From NCBI GenBank assembly GCA_017500855.1, contig JAFVYC010000026.1, positions 1 to 64,000 on the forward strand: a stretch of 64,000 nt of DNA, written 5' to 3'. Source of the stretch: Clostridia bacterium (GTDB lineage Bacteria > Bacillota > Clostridia > Christensenellales > CAG-314). The position numbers and the translations under genes are program-made. Shown here piece after piece: positions 29,299 through 39,012 of this stretch (within the stretch, counting starts at the first letter, position 1; the number at the start of each line of letters is the position of its first letter). Under the pieces are notes generated by a model. It was not told the DNA's origin. It worked only from the letters and a program-made list of their open reading frames with translations, and did not search any database.

Positions 29299-29327
29299 AT
29301 TATACTACAACTATTTGCACTAGTCAA
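29299..29327 (-). promoter_or_regulatory. Promoter of ftsQ-ftsA-ftsZ-asnS
   Basis: TTGACT (29322-29327), 17 bp, TATAAT (29299-29304) on the minus strand, between the murA terminator and ftsQ. This makes a separate transcription unit for the late division genes. The leader to the ftsQ GTG is about 100 nt. Confidence 0.9.
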
Positions 29328-29399
29328 TAAAAAAGACAAAAAAGTAGCCAAATTATATTGCAAAAAACACTTGACTTTTTTGCAAAAAGCGTGTTGCAA

Positions 29400-29431
29400 A
29401 CAAAAAAAAGAGGGAAGCAACTCTTCCCTCT
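29400..29431 (-). terminator. Terminator overlapping the murA stop codon
   Basis: A 9-bp stem (AGAGGGAAG with CTTCCCTCT) and 5-nt loop, followed by eight T on the minus strand. The 5' arm overlaps the murA stop codon. Confidence 0.92.
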
Positions 29432-30674
29432 AGTTTTGAACTTCTATTCTTGCGCCAACGCTTTGCAAAGCCTCGGCAAGTTGGCTGTAGCCACGCAAAA
29501 CGTGATGTGTGTTTGTCACGGTGGTTTGCCCTTGCGCTCCCAAACCTGCCACCACCAACGATGCTCCACCACGCAAATCGCCACACCCGACAGTTGCGCC
29601 GTACAACTGCCCACCCACTACCGTTGCCGTTTGACCAACAACGGAAATTTGTGCGCCCATTTTGCAAAGTTGGCTTGCATTGTGCATCAACCTGTTTTCG
29701 AACATTTTTTCCGTGATTTGCGTTGTGCCCCCGTTAGACAGGCACGCAAGCGCAAGCAGTAGCGATTGCATGTCGGTGGGAAACCCCGGGTAGGGCGCAG
29801 TTGTCACTTTGCCAAAACTGCTTGGATAGTCGTTGCACGCTACTTGGATGGCGTTTTGGTACACTTTGACGGCAATTGGGCTGGGCAAAACTTGCAAAAA
29901 ACTGCGCAAATGCGTTGGGTTGCAGTTTGTCACAGTCAGTTGTCCCTTGGATGCAATTGCGCTTGCAATGTAGGTTGCGCACACAATTCTGTCGGGAATG
30001 ACTTGCCAAGTTACCCCGTGCAGTTTTTGCACACCTTCCACAACGACGGTGCTTGTGCCAACTCCATCAATTTTTGCGCCCATTGCCACAAGCATTTGTT
30101 GCAAATTCTCCACTTCCGGCTCGGTTGCGCAATTTGAAAGCACAAACTGCCCCTTGCCCAAAACGGATGCGCACACAAGGTTTTCCGTTGCGCCAACGCT
30201 TGCAATTGGCAACTGAAACTTTGCCCCCTGTGGAGTGCCGTTACAATGCAAATGTTCTTGCGACGTTACTTCCACGCCAAAAGTTTGCAAACCGTCAACG
30301 TGGATGTTGAGTGGCCTCTGCCCAATTGAACAACCACCGGGGCAGGGCAACACGGCATTGTGGCACTTACCAACCAAACTGCCAAGCACCAATGCCGAGC
30401 CACGCAATTTGTTGGCAAGGCTTTGGTTGACGGTTGTGTTGCAAACACTGCCAAACACACGCAAGGTGTCGCCACTTTCCCAACAAAACTTTTTGCCCAA
30501 ACCTTGCAACACAAGTAGCATGTTTTGCACGTCGGAAATGTTTGGGCAGTTGCGCAAAACGACGTCTTCATCCGTCAACACAGTTGCTCCAAGCAACGCC
30601 AACACGCAATTTTTTGCGCCGTACACAGGCAATTCACCACGCAACCTGTGCTGTCCGTCAATACAAAATTTCAT
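29430..30674 (-). CDS. murA: UDP-N-acetylglucosamine 1-carboxyvinyltransferase
   Basis: This 414-residue enzyme adds enolpyruvate to UDP-GlcNAc, the first committed step of peptidoglycan synthesis. The N-terminal GAKN motif supplies the catalytic Lys. The loop CPGGCSIGQRPLNIH keeps the Cys that fosfomycin alkylates, so the enzyme should be fosfomycin-sensitive. It sits between ftsW and ftsQ, an unusual place for murA within a division cluster, and ends in a terminator. Confidence 0.95.
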   Translation of the reverse strand: MKFCIDGQHRLRGELPVYGAKNCVLALLGATVLTDEDVVLRNCPNISDVQNMLLVLQGLGKKFCWESGDTLRVFGSVCNTTVNQSLANKLRGSALVLGSLVGKCHNAVLPCPGGCSIGQRPLNIHVDGLQTFGVEVTSQEHLHCNGTPQGAKFQLPIASVGATENLVCASVLGKGQFVLSNCATEPEVENLQQMLVAMGAKIDGVGTSTVVVEGVQKLHGVTWQVIPDRIVCATYIASAIASKGQLTVTNCNPTHLRSFLQVLPSPIAVKVYQNAIQVACNDYPSSFGKVTTAPYPGFPTDMQSLLLALACLSNGGTTQITEKMFENRLMHNASQLCKMGAQISVVGQTATVVGGQLYGATVGCGDLRGGASLVVAGLGAQGQTTVTNTHHVLRGYSQLAEALQSVGARIEVQN

Positions 30675-30683
30675 GCAACACTC

Positions 30684-31778
30684 CTAGAACAATTTGCTTG
30701 GTTGCTCCTTGGAAACGTTGAGCAACACACCCATTGCCGTCAAAAACACCACGAGCGACGTTCCACCGTAGCTGACAAAAGGCAACGGCAAACCCGTTGG
30801 CGGAATACTGCCTGTGACTACGGCAAAGTTCAACGCCGACTGCACGGCAACAACTGCAGTTATTCCACCTGCCAAAAAACAGCGAAATTTGTCCTTGCAG
30901 TTGATGGCAATTTTTACGCCACGAACAACCACTACGGCGTACAACGCCAAAATCATCAAGCACCCAACAAGACCAATCTCCTCTCCAATGATGGAAAACA
31001 CAAAGTCGCTTTCGGCAAAGGGCAAAAACAGGTACTTTTGTTGGCTGTTGAACAATCCAACGCCAAACCAACCGCCTCGCCCCAATGCGTACAGCGACTG
31101 GATGAGTTGATACCCTTCGTCCTTGGGGGAAGCCCAAGGGTCAAGAAACGCCAACAGCCGTTGAAGCCTGTACGGCTCAACGACAATAAGCAACGGCACT
31201 GCAAGAGCAAGTGGCACAAGCATTGCCAACAAGTGCTTGAGTTTTGCCCCACCCAAAAACAGCATGACCATCATCAGAATTGCAACGCACATTGTGATGG
31301 ACATGTTTGGCTCGGCAATGATGAGCCCACAAAACAATGCGCCCACACCAACAACGGGCAAAATTTTGCCAAACTTTGCCATGTCTACTTTGGACATGTA
31401 CACAGCGCAAAACAGCACGTAGGCAAACTTGGCAATTTCCGAAGGCTGAATGGAAAACCCACCAAAACCAATCCAACGCTTTGCGCCGTAGTTTTCTATG
31501 CCAATGCCGGGCACAAAAACCAACACCAACAGCACCACTGCAACAACTACTCCAACAACGTGCAGTTTGGCAAGTTTTTCCAATGGAATTTTTGTTGCCA
31601 CAAACAACGCAACGAATCCAACTATTGCGCCAAAAAGTTGCTTTGTCACAAAAAAGTAGGCGTTGCCGTAGGTTTTTTGCGCCGAGTACATGCTTGCGCT
31701 GTACACAAACACAAGGCCAATTGCCACCAAAACCACAACGGCAACAAGCAACACAACATCAATTTTGCCCCTAGTCAA
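30684..31778 (-). CDS. ftsW: FtsW, SEDS-family septal peptidoglycan polymerase
   Basis: This 364-residue membrane protein has about ten helices and SEDS signatures (GLVFVYSAS, GAKRWIGFGGFSIQPSE and PPTGLPLPFVSYGG). FtsW polymerises glycan strands at the septum with its partner class B PBP. The start is a TTG overlapping the end of murD, with AAAGGAA about 8 nt upstream, so translation is probably coupled. Confidence 0.93.
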   Translation of the reverse strand: MTRGKIDVVLLVAVVVLVAIGLVFVYSASMYSAQKTYGNAYFFVTKQLFGAIVGFVALFVATKIPLEKLAKLHVVGVVVAVVLLVLVFVPGIGIENYGAKRWIGFGGFSIQPSEIAKFAYVLFCAVYMSKVDMAKFGKILPVVGVGALFCGLIIAEPNMSITMCVAILMMVMLFLGGAKLKHLLAMLVPLALAVPLLIVVEPYRLQRLLAFLDPWASPKDEGYQLIQSLYALGRGGWFGVGLFNSQQKYLFLPFAESDFVFSIIGEEIGLVGCLMILALYAVVVVRGVKIAINCKDKFRCFLAGGITAVVAVQSALNFAVVTGSIPPTGLPLPFVSYGGTSLVVFLTAMGVLLNVSKEQPSKLF

Positions 31779-33060
31779 GCATCGTTTCCTTTACTACTTG
31801 TTGAAAATGACATCCACGGTGTTGGTAGTCGTCGTACATGTCGAAACTTGCGCATGCGTTGGACAGTAGCACGACTCCACCAATGTTTTTGATGGCGTGG
31901 TAGCACTTGGCAACTGCCTGTTGCATGTCGCAACACAACTCCACGCAAACGTTGTACTTTTGTGCGCATTGCTTGATTGCGCTCGCCGTTTGCCCAATTG
32001 CGCAGTAGTACACCACGTTGCGTTTTTGCGGAGAAAACAGGCTGTCGAATTGCATACCTTTGTCCGAACCACCCAAAATCAACGCAACGTTTTGGTGTCG
32101 GTAGGCATCAATTGCCGAAAGCGTTGCATGAACGTTGGTTGCCTTGCTGTCGTCCACAAAACAAACGCCGTTCTTTTGCAAAACAAGTTGAAGCCTGTGT
32201 GGCAAAAATTTATAGGTTGTTGCGCTTTGCACGGCTGTTGCAACGTCTACGCCAAGCAGGGTTGAAGCAAGAATTGCACCCAACACGTTGGAAAGGTTGT
32301 GCCTTGGCATTTCGCCAAGTTGTGGGCAAAAAACTTGGTTCAACTTGCCAAACAAATTGACAACCACGTGCAAATCCTTGTAGTAGCAGTTGGCAAAAAC
32401 GTTGTCTACCGAGTAGAACAAAGTGAAGCACTTGCTCTTTTCCGAAAGTTTTAGCACTTCTTTGTCGTCGGCATTGAAAATTGCGTACCAGTTTTTGCGC
32501 TGATGCACAAAGTTGTTGAGTTTGCTTTTTACGTAGTCGCCGTAGGTTGGGTGGTAGTCCAAGTGGTCTACGGCAAGCGACGTGAAAAGGCTTATGTACG
32601 GGGAAAAACTTGTTGCGTTGGCAAGTTGAAAACTGGAACTTTCCAACACAACGACGTCTTGCTCGGTGCAATTTTCCACTTGACTGCAAAATGGCACTCC
32701 ACCGTTGCCAAGCAATTTGCTACTTACGCCACAACTCGTCAAAATGTGATGTATCAATTGGCAAGTCGTTGTTTTGCCGTTTGTTCCCGTGACGGAAACG
32801 CACTTGCTTGGGCATTGTTCAAAACTGTACTGCAACTCTCCAACGACTTTTGCGCCACATTTTTTGCACTGAACGTAGCCAAATGCCGACGGTCGCACAC
32901 CCGGACTTAGCAACACAGTGTCGCTTTTGCAAAATGCGCTTTTGTTGCCGTCGAAGCCTGTGCTGTCGTCGAAAGTGCAAAAAGGCAGGTTGTTTTTTGC
33001 CAAAAGTTTGCAAAGCGCTTTGCCTGTTTTTCCTCTTCCGTACACAACGTATTGCCCCAT
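31771..33060 (-). CDS. murD: UDP-N-acetylmuramoylalanine--D-glutamate ligase
   Basis: This 429-residue Mur ligase has the nucleotide-binding P-loop VTGTNGKTTTCQL, the central motif DHLDYHPTYGDYVKSK and the C-terminal DDSKATN. It adds D-Glu to UDP-MurNAc-L-Ala. The ATG at 33060 has GGAGG 5 nt upstream and is preferred over the frame opening at 33072. It overlaps ftsW. Confidence 0.93.
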   Translation of the reverse strand: MGQYVVYGRGKTGKALCKLLAKNNLPFCTFDDSTGFDGNKSAFCKSDTVLLSPGVRPSAFGYVQCKKCGAKVVGELQYSFEQCPSKCVSVTGTNGKTTTCQLIHHILTSCGVSSKLLGNGGVPFCSQVENCTEQDVVVLESSSFQLANATSFSPYISLFTSLAVDHLDYHPTYGDYVKSKLNNFVHQRKNWYAIFNADDKEVLKLSEKSKCFTLFYSVDNVFANCYYKDLHVVVNLFGKLNQVFCPQLGEMPRHNLSNVLGAILASTLLGVDVATAVQSATTYKFLPHRLQLVLQKNGVCFVDDSKATNVHATLSAIDAYRHQNVALILGGSDKGMQFDSLFSPQKRNVVYYCAIGQTASAIKQCAQKYNVCVELCCDMQQAVAKCYHAIKNIGGVVLLSNACASFDMYDDYQHRGCHFQQVVKETMLD

Positions 33061-33061
33061 T

Positions 33062-34054
33062 CTAACCTCCAAAAATCATCAAAACAGCCACGGCAAGCAA
33101 CGTGATTGTGCCGTAGCAAACGCAAATTCTGGTTTCGCTCCACCCCTTCTTTTGCAAGTGATGATGAAAGGGCGCCATCAAAAACACACGCTTGCCACCC
33201 GTCAACTTGAAGTACGCCACTTGCAAAATTACCGACACGCAAGACACGACGAACATCACCCCCACGATTGGAATGAACAGCGTCATGCGAGAAAAAATTG
33301 CCACGCAAGCAACAAGCGCACCCAACGCAAGCGAGCCCGTGTCCCCCATGAAAACTTTGGCGTTGAAGCAGTTGAAGCACAAAAACGCCAACAATGCCCC
33401 GCAGGAAACGTAGCACAAAGTGACAATGTTGTTGACTTGCTCCAATGCGTAGGTATCCCCCTTGGCATCCAACAAAGTTGCTTCGCCGTTGAGTAGCAAA
33501 ATCATGCCCACCAAGTAGGCAAGTGTGGTTGTTGTGGCAAGGCCGTCGATGCCATCCGTCAAGTTGACACCGTTTGTGCATGCAAGGTACACGAATATCA
33601 CAAAAGGCACCACCCAAAAACCAATTTGCACTTGCTTGTCCGTGAAGGGAATTCGAATGCTACTGCCGGAAGCAACGTCGCCAAACACAAACAATGCAAC
33701 CAACACGGCAATGGCAACTTGCACCAAAATTTTTTGGTAGGCTTTTAGCCCCAAATTGCGCTTTTGTTTGATTTTGACAAAGTCATCCAAAAAGCCAACG
33801 ATGCCATAGCCAACAAACACGGCAATGGAAACTGCCACGCCCTTGACGGACAAATCGCAAAAAACTGACGCAACAATTGCAATTGCCAAAATGAAAGATA
33901 TTCCACCCATTGTTGGAGTGCCTTTTTTGCTGTTGTGTTCTGTTACATATTGCAAAATTTCTTGGTTGGCTTTGGCCTTTTTCAGCACCGGCAACAACAG
34001 CAAGTTTGCCACAAAGCACAACACAAACGCCACCAAAAAAGAAATTGTAGCCAT
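33062..34054 (-). CDS. mraY: Phospho-N-acetylmuramoyl-pentapeptide transferase
   Basis: This 330-residue membrane enzyme of about ten helices makes lipid I. Signatures are the DDFVKIKQKRN loop, the NLTDGIDGLA motif, the FMGDTGSLALG motif, and a cytoplasmic MAPFHHHLQ His motif. All four catalytic blocks are present. It lies between murE and murD, the usual order minus murF. Confidence 0.97.
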   Translation of the reverse strand: MATISFLVAFVLCFVANLLLLPVLKKAKANQEILQYVTEHNSKKGTPTMGGISFILAIAIVASVFCDLSVKGVAVSIAVFVGYGIVGFLDDFVKIKQKRNLGLKAYQKILVQVAIAVLVALFVFGDVASGSSIRIPFTDKQVQIGFWVVPFVIFVYLACTNGVNLTDGIDGLATTTTLAYLVGMILLLNGEATLLDAKGDTYALEQVNNIVTLCYVSCGALLAFLCFNCFNAKVFMGDTGSLALGALVACVAIFSRMTLFIPIVGVMFVVSCVSVILQVAYFKLTGGKRVFLMAPFHHHLQKKGWSETRICVCYGTITLLAVAVLMIFGG

Positions 34055-34074
34055 GTTGCTCCTTTACAAAAGTA

Positions 34075-35511
34075 CTATGTAGCGCTTTGAAAAATCAGTT
34101 TGCACACAACGTCCACGTCGGAGTAGGGCAACTTCTTCCCCTTGATTTCTTGGTAGCATTCCGAGCCTTTTCCCAAAATGGCAACTGTGTCCGACGGTTG
34201 CGCAATGCCCAAAGCAAACGCAGTTGCTTGACTGCGATTGAGCAAAATTTTGCAGTCGCACGTCACGCCACTACACACTTCCTTGGCAATTTCCGCAGGG
34301 TCTTCGTAGCGAGGGTTATCGTTGGTTACAACGGCAAAATTTGCGTACTTGGAAACGACTTGCCCCATCAGGGGACGCTTGAATTTGTCCCTGTTGCCTC
34401 CACAGCCAAACACCACAATCAAGTTGCCCTTGGTTGTGCTTTTCAGGTAGTTCAAAATGTTTTCCACGCCATCCGGAGTGTGAGCAAAATCCACCACAAT
34501 TCTTGCGCCGTCGTTGCGCACAAAAGTTTGGTTGCGACCGTCGATGCACTGCACGCTTTCCACGCCTTCAACAATTGTTTGAACGTCAACACCCATTGCG
34601 CTTGCGCAAGATGCCGAAGCAAGAATGTTGTACACGTTGAATGTGCCTTGCAACCTTGTGGAAACAGGCAACGTTTTGCCAAACAAGTGCAACAAAAAGT
34701 TGCTTCCGTTTGGGTGCAGTTGGATGTCAGTGGCAAAGCAATCGTCACTTTGTTTGCAACTGTAGCCAACGGTGTTTGGAAAGTTTTGCGCAATTTCCTG
34801 CCCCAAACTGTCGTCGACGTTGACAACACAATTGTTGACCTGTTGCTTGCAAAAGAAACTTGCTTTTGCCTTTTTGTACTGCTCCATCGTGCCGAAAAAA
34901 TCCAAATGGTCTTGGGAAAAATTTGTGAAAATGGCAAAGTCGCTTGTGATGCCTTGCATTTTGTTCAAGGCAATTGCATGGGCGGAAACTTCCATAATGA
35001 CAACGTTGACTTTGCAAAGGTACATTTGCTTGAACCATCCGTGCAAGCAAATTGGATCGGGCGTTGTCAGTTGATTGACGTGCTTTTGCCCGTTGAAGAA
35101 AATTCCGTTTGTGCCAACAACTGCCGTGTTGTAGCCTGCCTTTTGCAAAATGGCATCCAAAACGTAGGTTGTAGAAGTTTTGCCGTTGGTACCAACAACG
35201 GAAACGACTTGCATTTTTTCCACGCACCTGTCGAAGAAGTTTTTGCTTGCTACGGACATTGCCAGCCTGCTGTCTTGCACCACGATTTGCAACACCTTGC
35301 TGTCTAGCGGTTTTTCCGTGACGATGGCAACTGCGCCGTCGCAAACAGCCTTGGCAAAAAAATCGTGTCCGTCAAAACGCTTGCCCTTCAAGCAAAAGAA
35401 CAACGTGTTTGGCTTGACATCCGTTGTGGAAAAAGACAAATGCTCCACGTTGGGATTGCCCTTGCCAATTGTTGTGTAGCACAGCCCGTTCAAGATTTGT
35501 TGCAAGTACAT
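34075..35511 (-). CDS. murE: UDP-MurNAc-tripeptide synthetase, probably meso-diaminopimelate-adding
   Basis: This 478-residue Mur ligase has VVGTNGKTSTTYVLD, the middle-domain FSQDHLDFFG and the C-terminal TNDNPRYEDP. The DNPR motif is associated with meso-DAP rather than lysine, so the cell wall is probably mDAP-type. The start is set at 35511 by the purine-rich GGGAGAGG upstream; the longer ATG (35574) would read through a terminator hairpin. The nearest upstream gene is separated by that terminator. Confidence 0.93.
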   Translation of the reverse strand: MYLQQILNGLCYTTIGKGNPNVEHLSFSTTDVKPNTLFFCLKGKRFDGHDFFAKAVCDGAVAIVTEKPLDSKVLQIVVQDSRLAMSVASKNFFDRCVEKMQVVSVVGTNGKTSTTYVLDAILQKAGYNTAVVGTNGIFFNGQKHVNQLTTPDPICLHGWFKQMYLCKVNVVIMEVSAHAIALNKMQGITSDFAIFTNFSQDHLDFFGTMEQYKKAKASFFCKQQVNNCVVNVDDSLGQEIAQNFPNTVGYSCKQSDDCFATDIQLHPNGSNFLLHLFGKTLPVSTRLQGTFNVYNILASASCASAMGVDVQTIVEGVESVQCIDGRNQTFVRNDGARIVVDFAHTPDGVENILNYLKSTTKGNLIVVFGCGGNRDKFKRPLMGQVVSKYANFAVVTNDNPRYEDPAEIAKEVCSGVTCDCKILLNRSQATAFALGIAQPSDTVAILGKGSECYQEIKGKKLPYSDVDVVCKLIFQSAT

Positions 35512-35529
35512 TTTGCCCTCTCCCAAAAG

Positions 35530-35559
35530 AAAAAATCCACACAAAAACTTTGTATGGAT
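35530..35559 (-). terminator. Intrinsic terminator just upstream of murE
   Basis: On the minus strand an 11-bp stem (ATCCATACAAA with TTTGTGTGGAT, one G-T pair) and 3-nt loop are followed by TTTTTTC, ending about 15 nt before the murE start. The rest of 35560-35697 holds no gene. A TATAAT-like element abuts the stem, but no convincing -35 is present. Confidence 0.85.
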
Positions 35560-35697
35560 TATTATACTTTGCACAATTTGCTTTTATGATAGCCACGCCA
35601 AAACAACGTAACCACTCCGCTTTCAAGGCAAAAAATGCCAATTTTGATGTATTATGTCTGTGATAGTATGCTACAAATTGCCGTTTTACTGCAAAAT

Positions 35698-37431
35698 CTA
35701 GTCCAAAGGTTGAATTTTTTTGTAGTTGATGATTTGCTCGAACACCAACCTTGCGTAGGGCGCAGCAACAATTGAGCCGTAGCTTTGACCTTGCGGTTCG
35801 TCCACTATCACCAAGCAAAGGTACTTGGGACTGCTTGCGGGAAACACCCCCACAAAGGAAGAAACGTACTTGCCAACGGCAAGTTTGCCATCCACAAATT
35901 TTTGCGCCGTGCCGGTTTTGCCTGCCACTTGGTAGCCTTGGATGAAGGCGTTTTTGCCACCACCGTTTGCCACAACGTTTTGTAGCATTTGGCAAATTTG
36001 CTTGCTTGTTTCTTGGCTGATTGCCCTGTCTACCACCGTTGGCGAAAAGGTCTTTGCCGTTTGCCCCGTTGTTGGGTCAACAATGGCTTTGACCAAGTAG
36101 GGTTGCATTTGATAACCACCGTTGACGGCAGTTGCCGTTGCCACACACAGTTGCAAGGGCGTGACTGCAATGCTTTGCCCAAATCCAATGCGAGCCAAAT
36201 CTCCACGGGTGACTGTGCTTTGGCTGACAAGCAAACCACTTTGTTCCCCTGCAAAGTCAATTCCCGTTGGCGTGCCGTAGCCAAATTTTTGCAAGTAGTC
36301 GTACATCACGTCCTTGCCAAGTGACAGCGCAATGTCGGTGAAAATTGGGTTGCAACTGTTGTTCAATGCATCTGCCAAAGTTTGGTTGGAATGTTTGCCG
36401 TTGGCGTGCTTTGTCCAACAACTAATTTTGGAACCGTCCACAATGCGTGTGCCTGCGGAATTGAAAACGTGCGTTGGGGAAAATGCGTTGGCATTGCCCT
36501 TTTTATACTCTTCCAAACAGGCTGCCGCTGTCAAAATTTTGAAAGTTGACCCCGGTTCGTAGATGTCTGTCAACAACATGTTTTTGCTGTGAAGCATCAG
36601 TTGTTGCACGTCGTCTCTTGGCAAGTTGTTCAAGTCCACGCTTGGTTTGCTACTCATTGCCAAAATTTCCCCCGTTGTCACGTCCATCACAATGCACCTT
36701 GCGCCAATGGGATTTTGTTGGTGCATTGCCAACGCCAACACGTTTTCCACAATACTTTGAATTGTGAAGTCTATGGTCAGTTGCAAAGTCATTCCGTCCA
36801 CAGCCGGCACGTAGTAGGTTTCGCCATTTTCCAACTGACTACCCACCAAGTCACTTTCGGCAAGCAGTTTGCCGTCGATACCACGAAGGTATTTGTCGTA
36901 GTAGGCTTCCAGCCCCATTTGCCCCACTCCGTCGGAGGAAACAAAGCCCAAAACTTGGCTCAAAAAGTCACCGTACATATAGGTGCGCACACCGTTGCTT
37001 GCCAAGAAAATGCCTTGCAAATTGCAGGAACGAATTTCCCCTGCAACTTGTGCCGACACTTGCCTTTTCAACGTCACTTCCGACACACCACGCTTGCTGA
37101 TTTTTTCCAACAACTGGCCGTATTCCATTTGCAAAACGTTGCACAGCTTAGTTGCGCATTGCTCCTTGTTTGGGATGCTTTGTGGGCGTGCGTACACCGT
37201 GTAGGTTGTGTTGGTTGTGGCAAGAAGCACGCCGTTTGTGTCCACAATATCGCCACGGTTGGCTTTTAGCGGAACGGAGCGTTGCCATTGGCTCGTTGCC
37301 TTTTGTTGCAAATCCTTGCCCCAAACAATTTGTATATGCGCTAAACGGAAAAATATGATTGAGAACAAAAAAATTGCCGCCACCAAAAGTGACAGCAATC
37401 GTTTTTTACTTGTGAAATATTCTTGTTGCAA
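35698..37431 (-). CDS. Class B penicillin-binding protein (FtsI/SpoVD-like)
   Basis: This 577-residue protein has one N-terminal membrane segment, the RGDIVDTNG motif of the pedestal domain, and a transpeptidase domain. That domain has the active Ser in EPGSTFK, the SxN motif in NNSCN and the KTG motif in AGKTGTAQ. No PASTA domain is seen. It crosslinks septal peptidoglycan with FtsW. It starts at TTG with GGTGG upstream, immediately after the FtsL-like gene. Whether the role is vegetative division or spore cortex cannot be told from the sequence. Confidence 0.9.
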   Translation of the reverse strand: MQQEYFTSKKRLLSLLVAAIFLFSIIFFRLAHIQIVWGKDLQQKATSQWQRSVPLKANRGDIVDTNGVLLATTNTTYTVYARPQSIPNKEQCATKLCNVLQMEYGQLLEKISKRGVSEVTLKRQVSAQVAGEIRSCNLQGIFLASNGVRTYMYGDFLSQVLGFVSSDGVGQMGLEAYYDKYLRGIDGKLLAESDLVGSQLENGETYYVPAVDGMTLQLTIDFTIQSIVENVLALAMHQQNPIGARCIVMDVTTGEILAMSSKPSVDLNNLPRDDVQQLMLHSKNMLLTDIYEPGSTFKILTAAACLEEYKKGNANAFSPTHVFNSAGTRIVDGSKISCWTKHANGKHSNQTLADALNNSCNPIFTDIALSLGKDVMYDYLQKFGYGTPTGIDFAGEQSGLLVSQSTVTRGDLARIGFGQSIAVTPLQLCVATATAVNGGYQMQPYLVKAIVDPTTGQTAKTFSPTVVDRAISQETSKQICQMLQNVVANGGGKNAFIQGYQVAGKTGTAQKFVDGKLAVGKYVSSFVGVFPASSPKYLCLVIVDEPQGQSYGSIVAAPYARLVFEQIINYKKIQPLD

Positions 37432-38055
37432 TTAACCACCAAAAACACTGCTTATCCAATCGCACAAGCTATCAAACCAGTTGGTTTGAATGTCGAAATT
37501 TTGTGCAGGCCTTGTCTCTAGTTCTGTGTAGGTTTGGGTGTTGCTTCCCGTTGGGTAGTAGTAGCCCAAACTTTCTGCCTTTTGCGACAACGCTTCGTAG
37601 TCTTCTACGGAAAGTTGTTCTCTCAGTTGTTCCAACTGTGTGGAAACAGCGCCAAGTTCCGCCTTGAGTTGTGTTGTTGCTTGGAAACTTCCTGCAACGG
37701 AAACGGAACACAACGTAACTGCCAAAACCAACGCAAGCACCACCGTTACGTAGCTTGCTACCATAACTTTGGTTCTTGTGCTTACTTTTGCGCCTGCTTG
37801 AGTTTGCTTTTGGTACTCACGGGCGTAGCTCATTTGCAACGTGGAGTGGGAAGGCAAAACGTCGGGATCTGCCGTTCTTTCCTTGTTGGCAACGTCTGTT
37901 ACAATGCCAAGTTTTGCTTGGATATCAGCCAAGGAAAACTCCGACGTTGTGTCGGTGGAAGTTTTTGTTGTAGCAGAATAAGGCGAGGTGATGCCGGAGT
38001 AGACATCTTCGCCGAAATATTTTGTATCGGATGTGGTTGTGTAGGTTCTTTCCAT
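37432..38055 (-). CDS. FtsL-position protein with a long cytoplasmic tail
   Basis: This 207-residue protein has an unusually long, Ser/Thr-rich N-terminal tail of about 95 residues, one membrane segment (about 96-118) and a coiled-coil-like stretch (TQLKAELGAVSTQLEQLREQ). Its place between rsmH and the class B PBP, plus the topology, identify it as an FtsL-type divisome protein. Typical FtsL is about 120 residues with a short tail. ATG 38055 is chosen over an upstream GTG because AGGTGG lies 8 nt before it. Confidence 0.65.
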   Translation of the reverse strand: MERTYTTTSDTKYFGEDVYSGITSPYSATTKTSTDTTSEFSLADIQAKLGIVTDVANKERTADPDVLPSHSTLQMSYAREYQKQTQAGAKVSTRTKVMVASYVTVVLALVLAVTLCSVSVAGSFQATTQLKAELGAVSTQLEQLREQLSVEDYEALSQKAESLGYYYPTGSNTQTYTELETRPAQNFDIQTNWFDSLCDWISSVFGG

Positions 38056-38079
38056 TTTATGTACCACCTGACAAACAAA

Positions 38080-39012
38080 TTACTTTTTTTCAAAAACTCG
38101 TAGTTTTGCGCTTTGTGATCGACTGTTTTGCGCCAACTCTTCGTCGCTTGGTAAAATTGGTTTTCTTGTTACTACGCTACCTTGTGCTCTGTGGTCGCAA
38201 ACGCAAATGGGAAGGGACGGTGGGCAAATGCAGTCTGTTGCCAAATCTGCAAAACAATGCTTGACAATTCTGTCCTCCAACGAGTGGAAAGTTATCACAG
38301 CCAACCTACCACCGGGGTTGAGCCTGTCCACCATTCTGCGAAGAGCGTTGTCTAGACCGTCAAGTTCCTTGTTTACTTCGATGCGCAACGCTTGAAAAGT
38401 GCGTTTTGCTGGGTGTCCACCATTTCGCTTTGCAGCAAAAGGTATTGATTTGTCTATTATTTCAACTAGTTGTCCGCAAGTTTCTATTGGTTGTTTTTGC
38501 CTTGCTTGAACAATGTTGTAGGCAATTTTTTTGGCAAATTTGTCTTCGCCGTAATCTCGGATGATGGCAAACAGTTGCGCTTCCGTGTAGGTGTTGACAA
38601 CGTCCTTTGCCGAAAGGCTTTGGCTAGCATCCATTTTCATGTCCAACGGAGCATGGCTTGCCATGTAGGAAAATCCACGTTCGGGATTGTCGATTTGGTA
38701 GGAACTAACGCCAAGGTCGGCAAGAATTCCATCCACCTTGTCAATGCCAAACTCGTCCAAAACGTCGTCGAATTGCTTGAAGTCGCTGTGCGCAAACATC
38801 ACGTTGGGTTTGCCTTGAAAGCGGTTTTTGCAAACTGTCAGCGCTTCGATGTCCTTGTCGATGTCAACAAGTTTGCCACTTGCAAGTTTGTTGAGAATTT
38901 CCGACGAATGGCCACCACCACCGGCTGTGCAATCTACGTATATTCCGTTGGGTTTGATGTTGAGAGCGTCGATACATTCCCACAACAAAACTGACTTGTG
39001 AGCAAAGATCAT
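38080..39012 (-). CDS. rsmH: 16S rRNA m4C1402 methyltransferase
   Basis: This 310-residue SAM-dependent enzyme has VDCTAGGGGHSSEIL (SAM binding) and GILADLGVSSYQIDNPERGFS typical of RsmH/MraW, then the VITFHSLEDRIVKH motif. It methylates C1402 of 16S rRNA. The ATG overlaps the mraZ stop (ATGA), so the two are coupled. Confidence 0.97.
   Translation of the reverse strand: MIFAHKSVLLWECIDALNIKPNGIYVDCTAGGGGHSSEILNKLASGKLVDIDKDIEALTVCKNRFQGKPNVMFAHSDFKQFDDVLDEFGIDKVDGILADLGVSSYQIDNPERGFSYMASHAPLDMKMDASQSLSAKDVVNTYTEAQLFAIIRDYGEDKFAKKIAYNIVQARQKQPIETCGQLVEIIDKSIPFAAKRNGGHPAKRTFQALRIEVNKELDGLDNALRRMVDRLNPGGRLAVITFHSLEDRIVKHCFADLATDCICPPSLPICVCDHRAQGSVVTRKPILPSDEELAQNSRSQSAKLRVFEKK

Noticed and set aside
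35575-35697. Promoter just upstream of murE
   Set aside because: A TATAAT hexamer is present next to the terminator stem, but no -35-like element lies 16-18 bp upstream.
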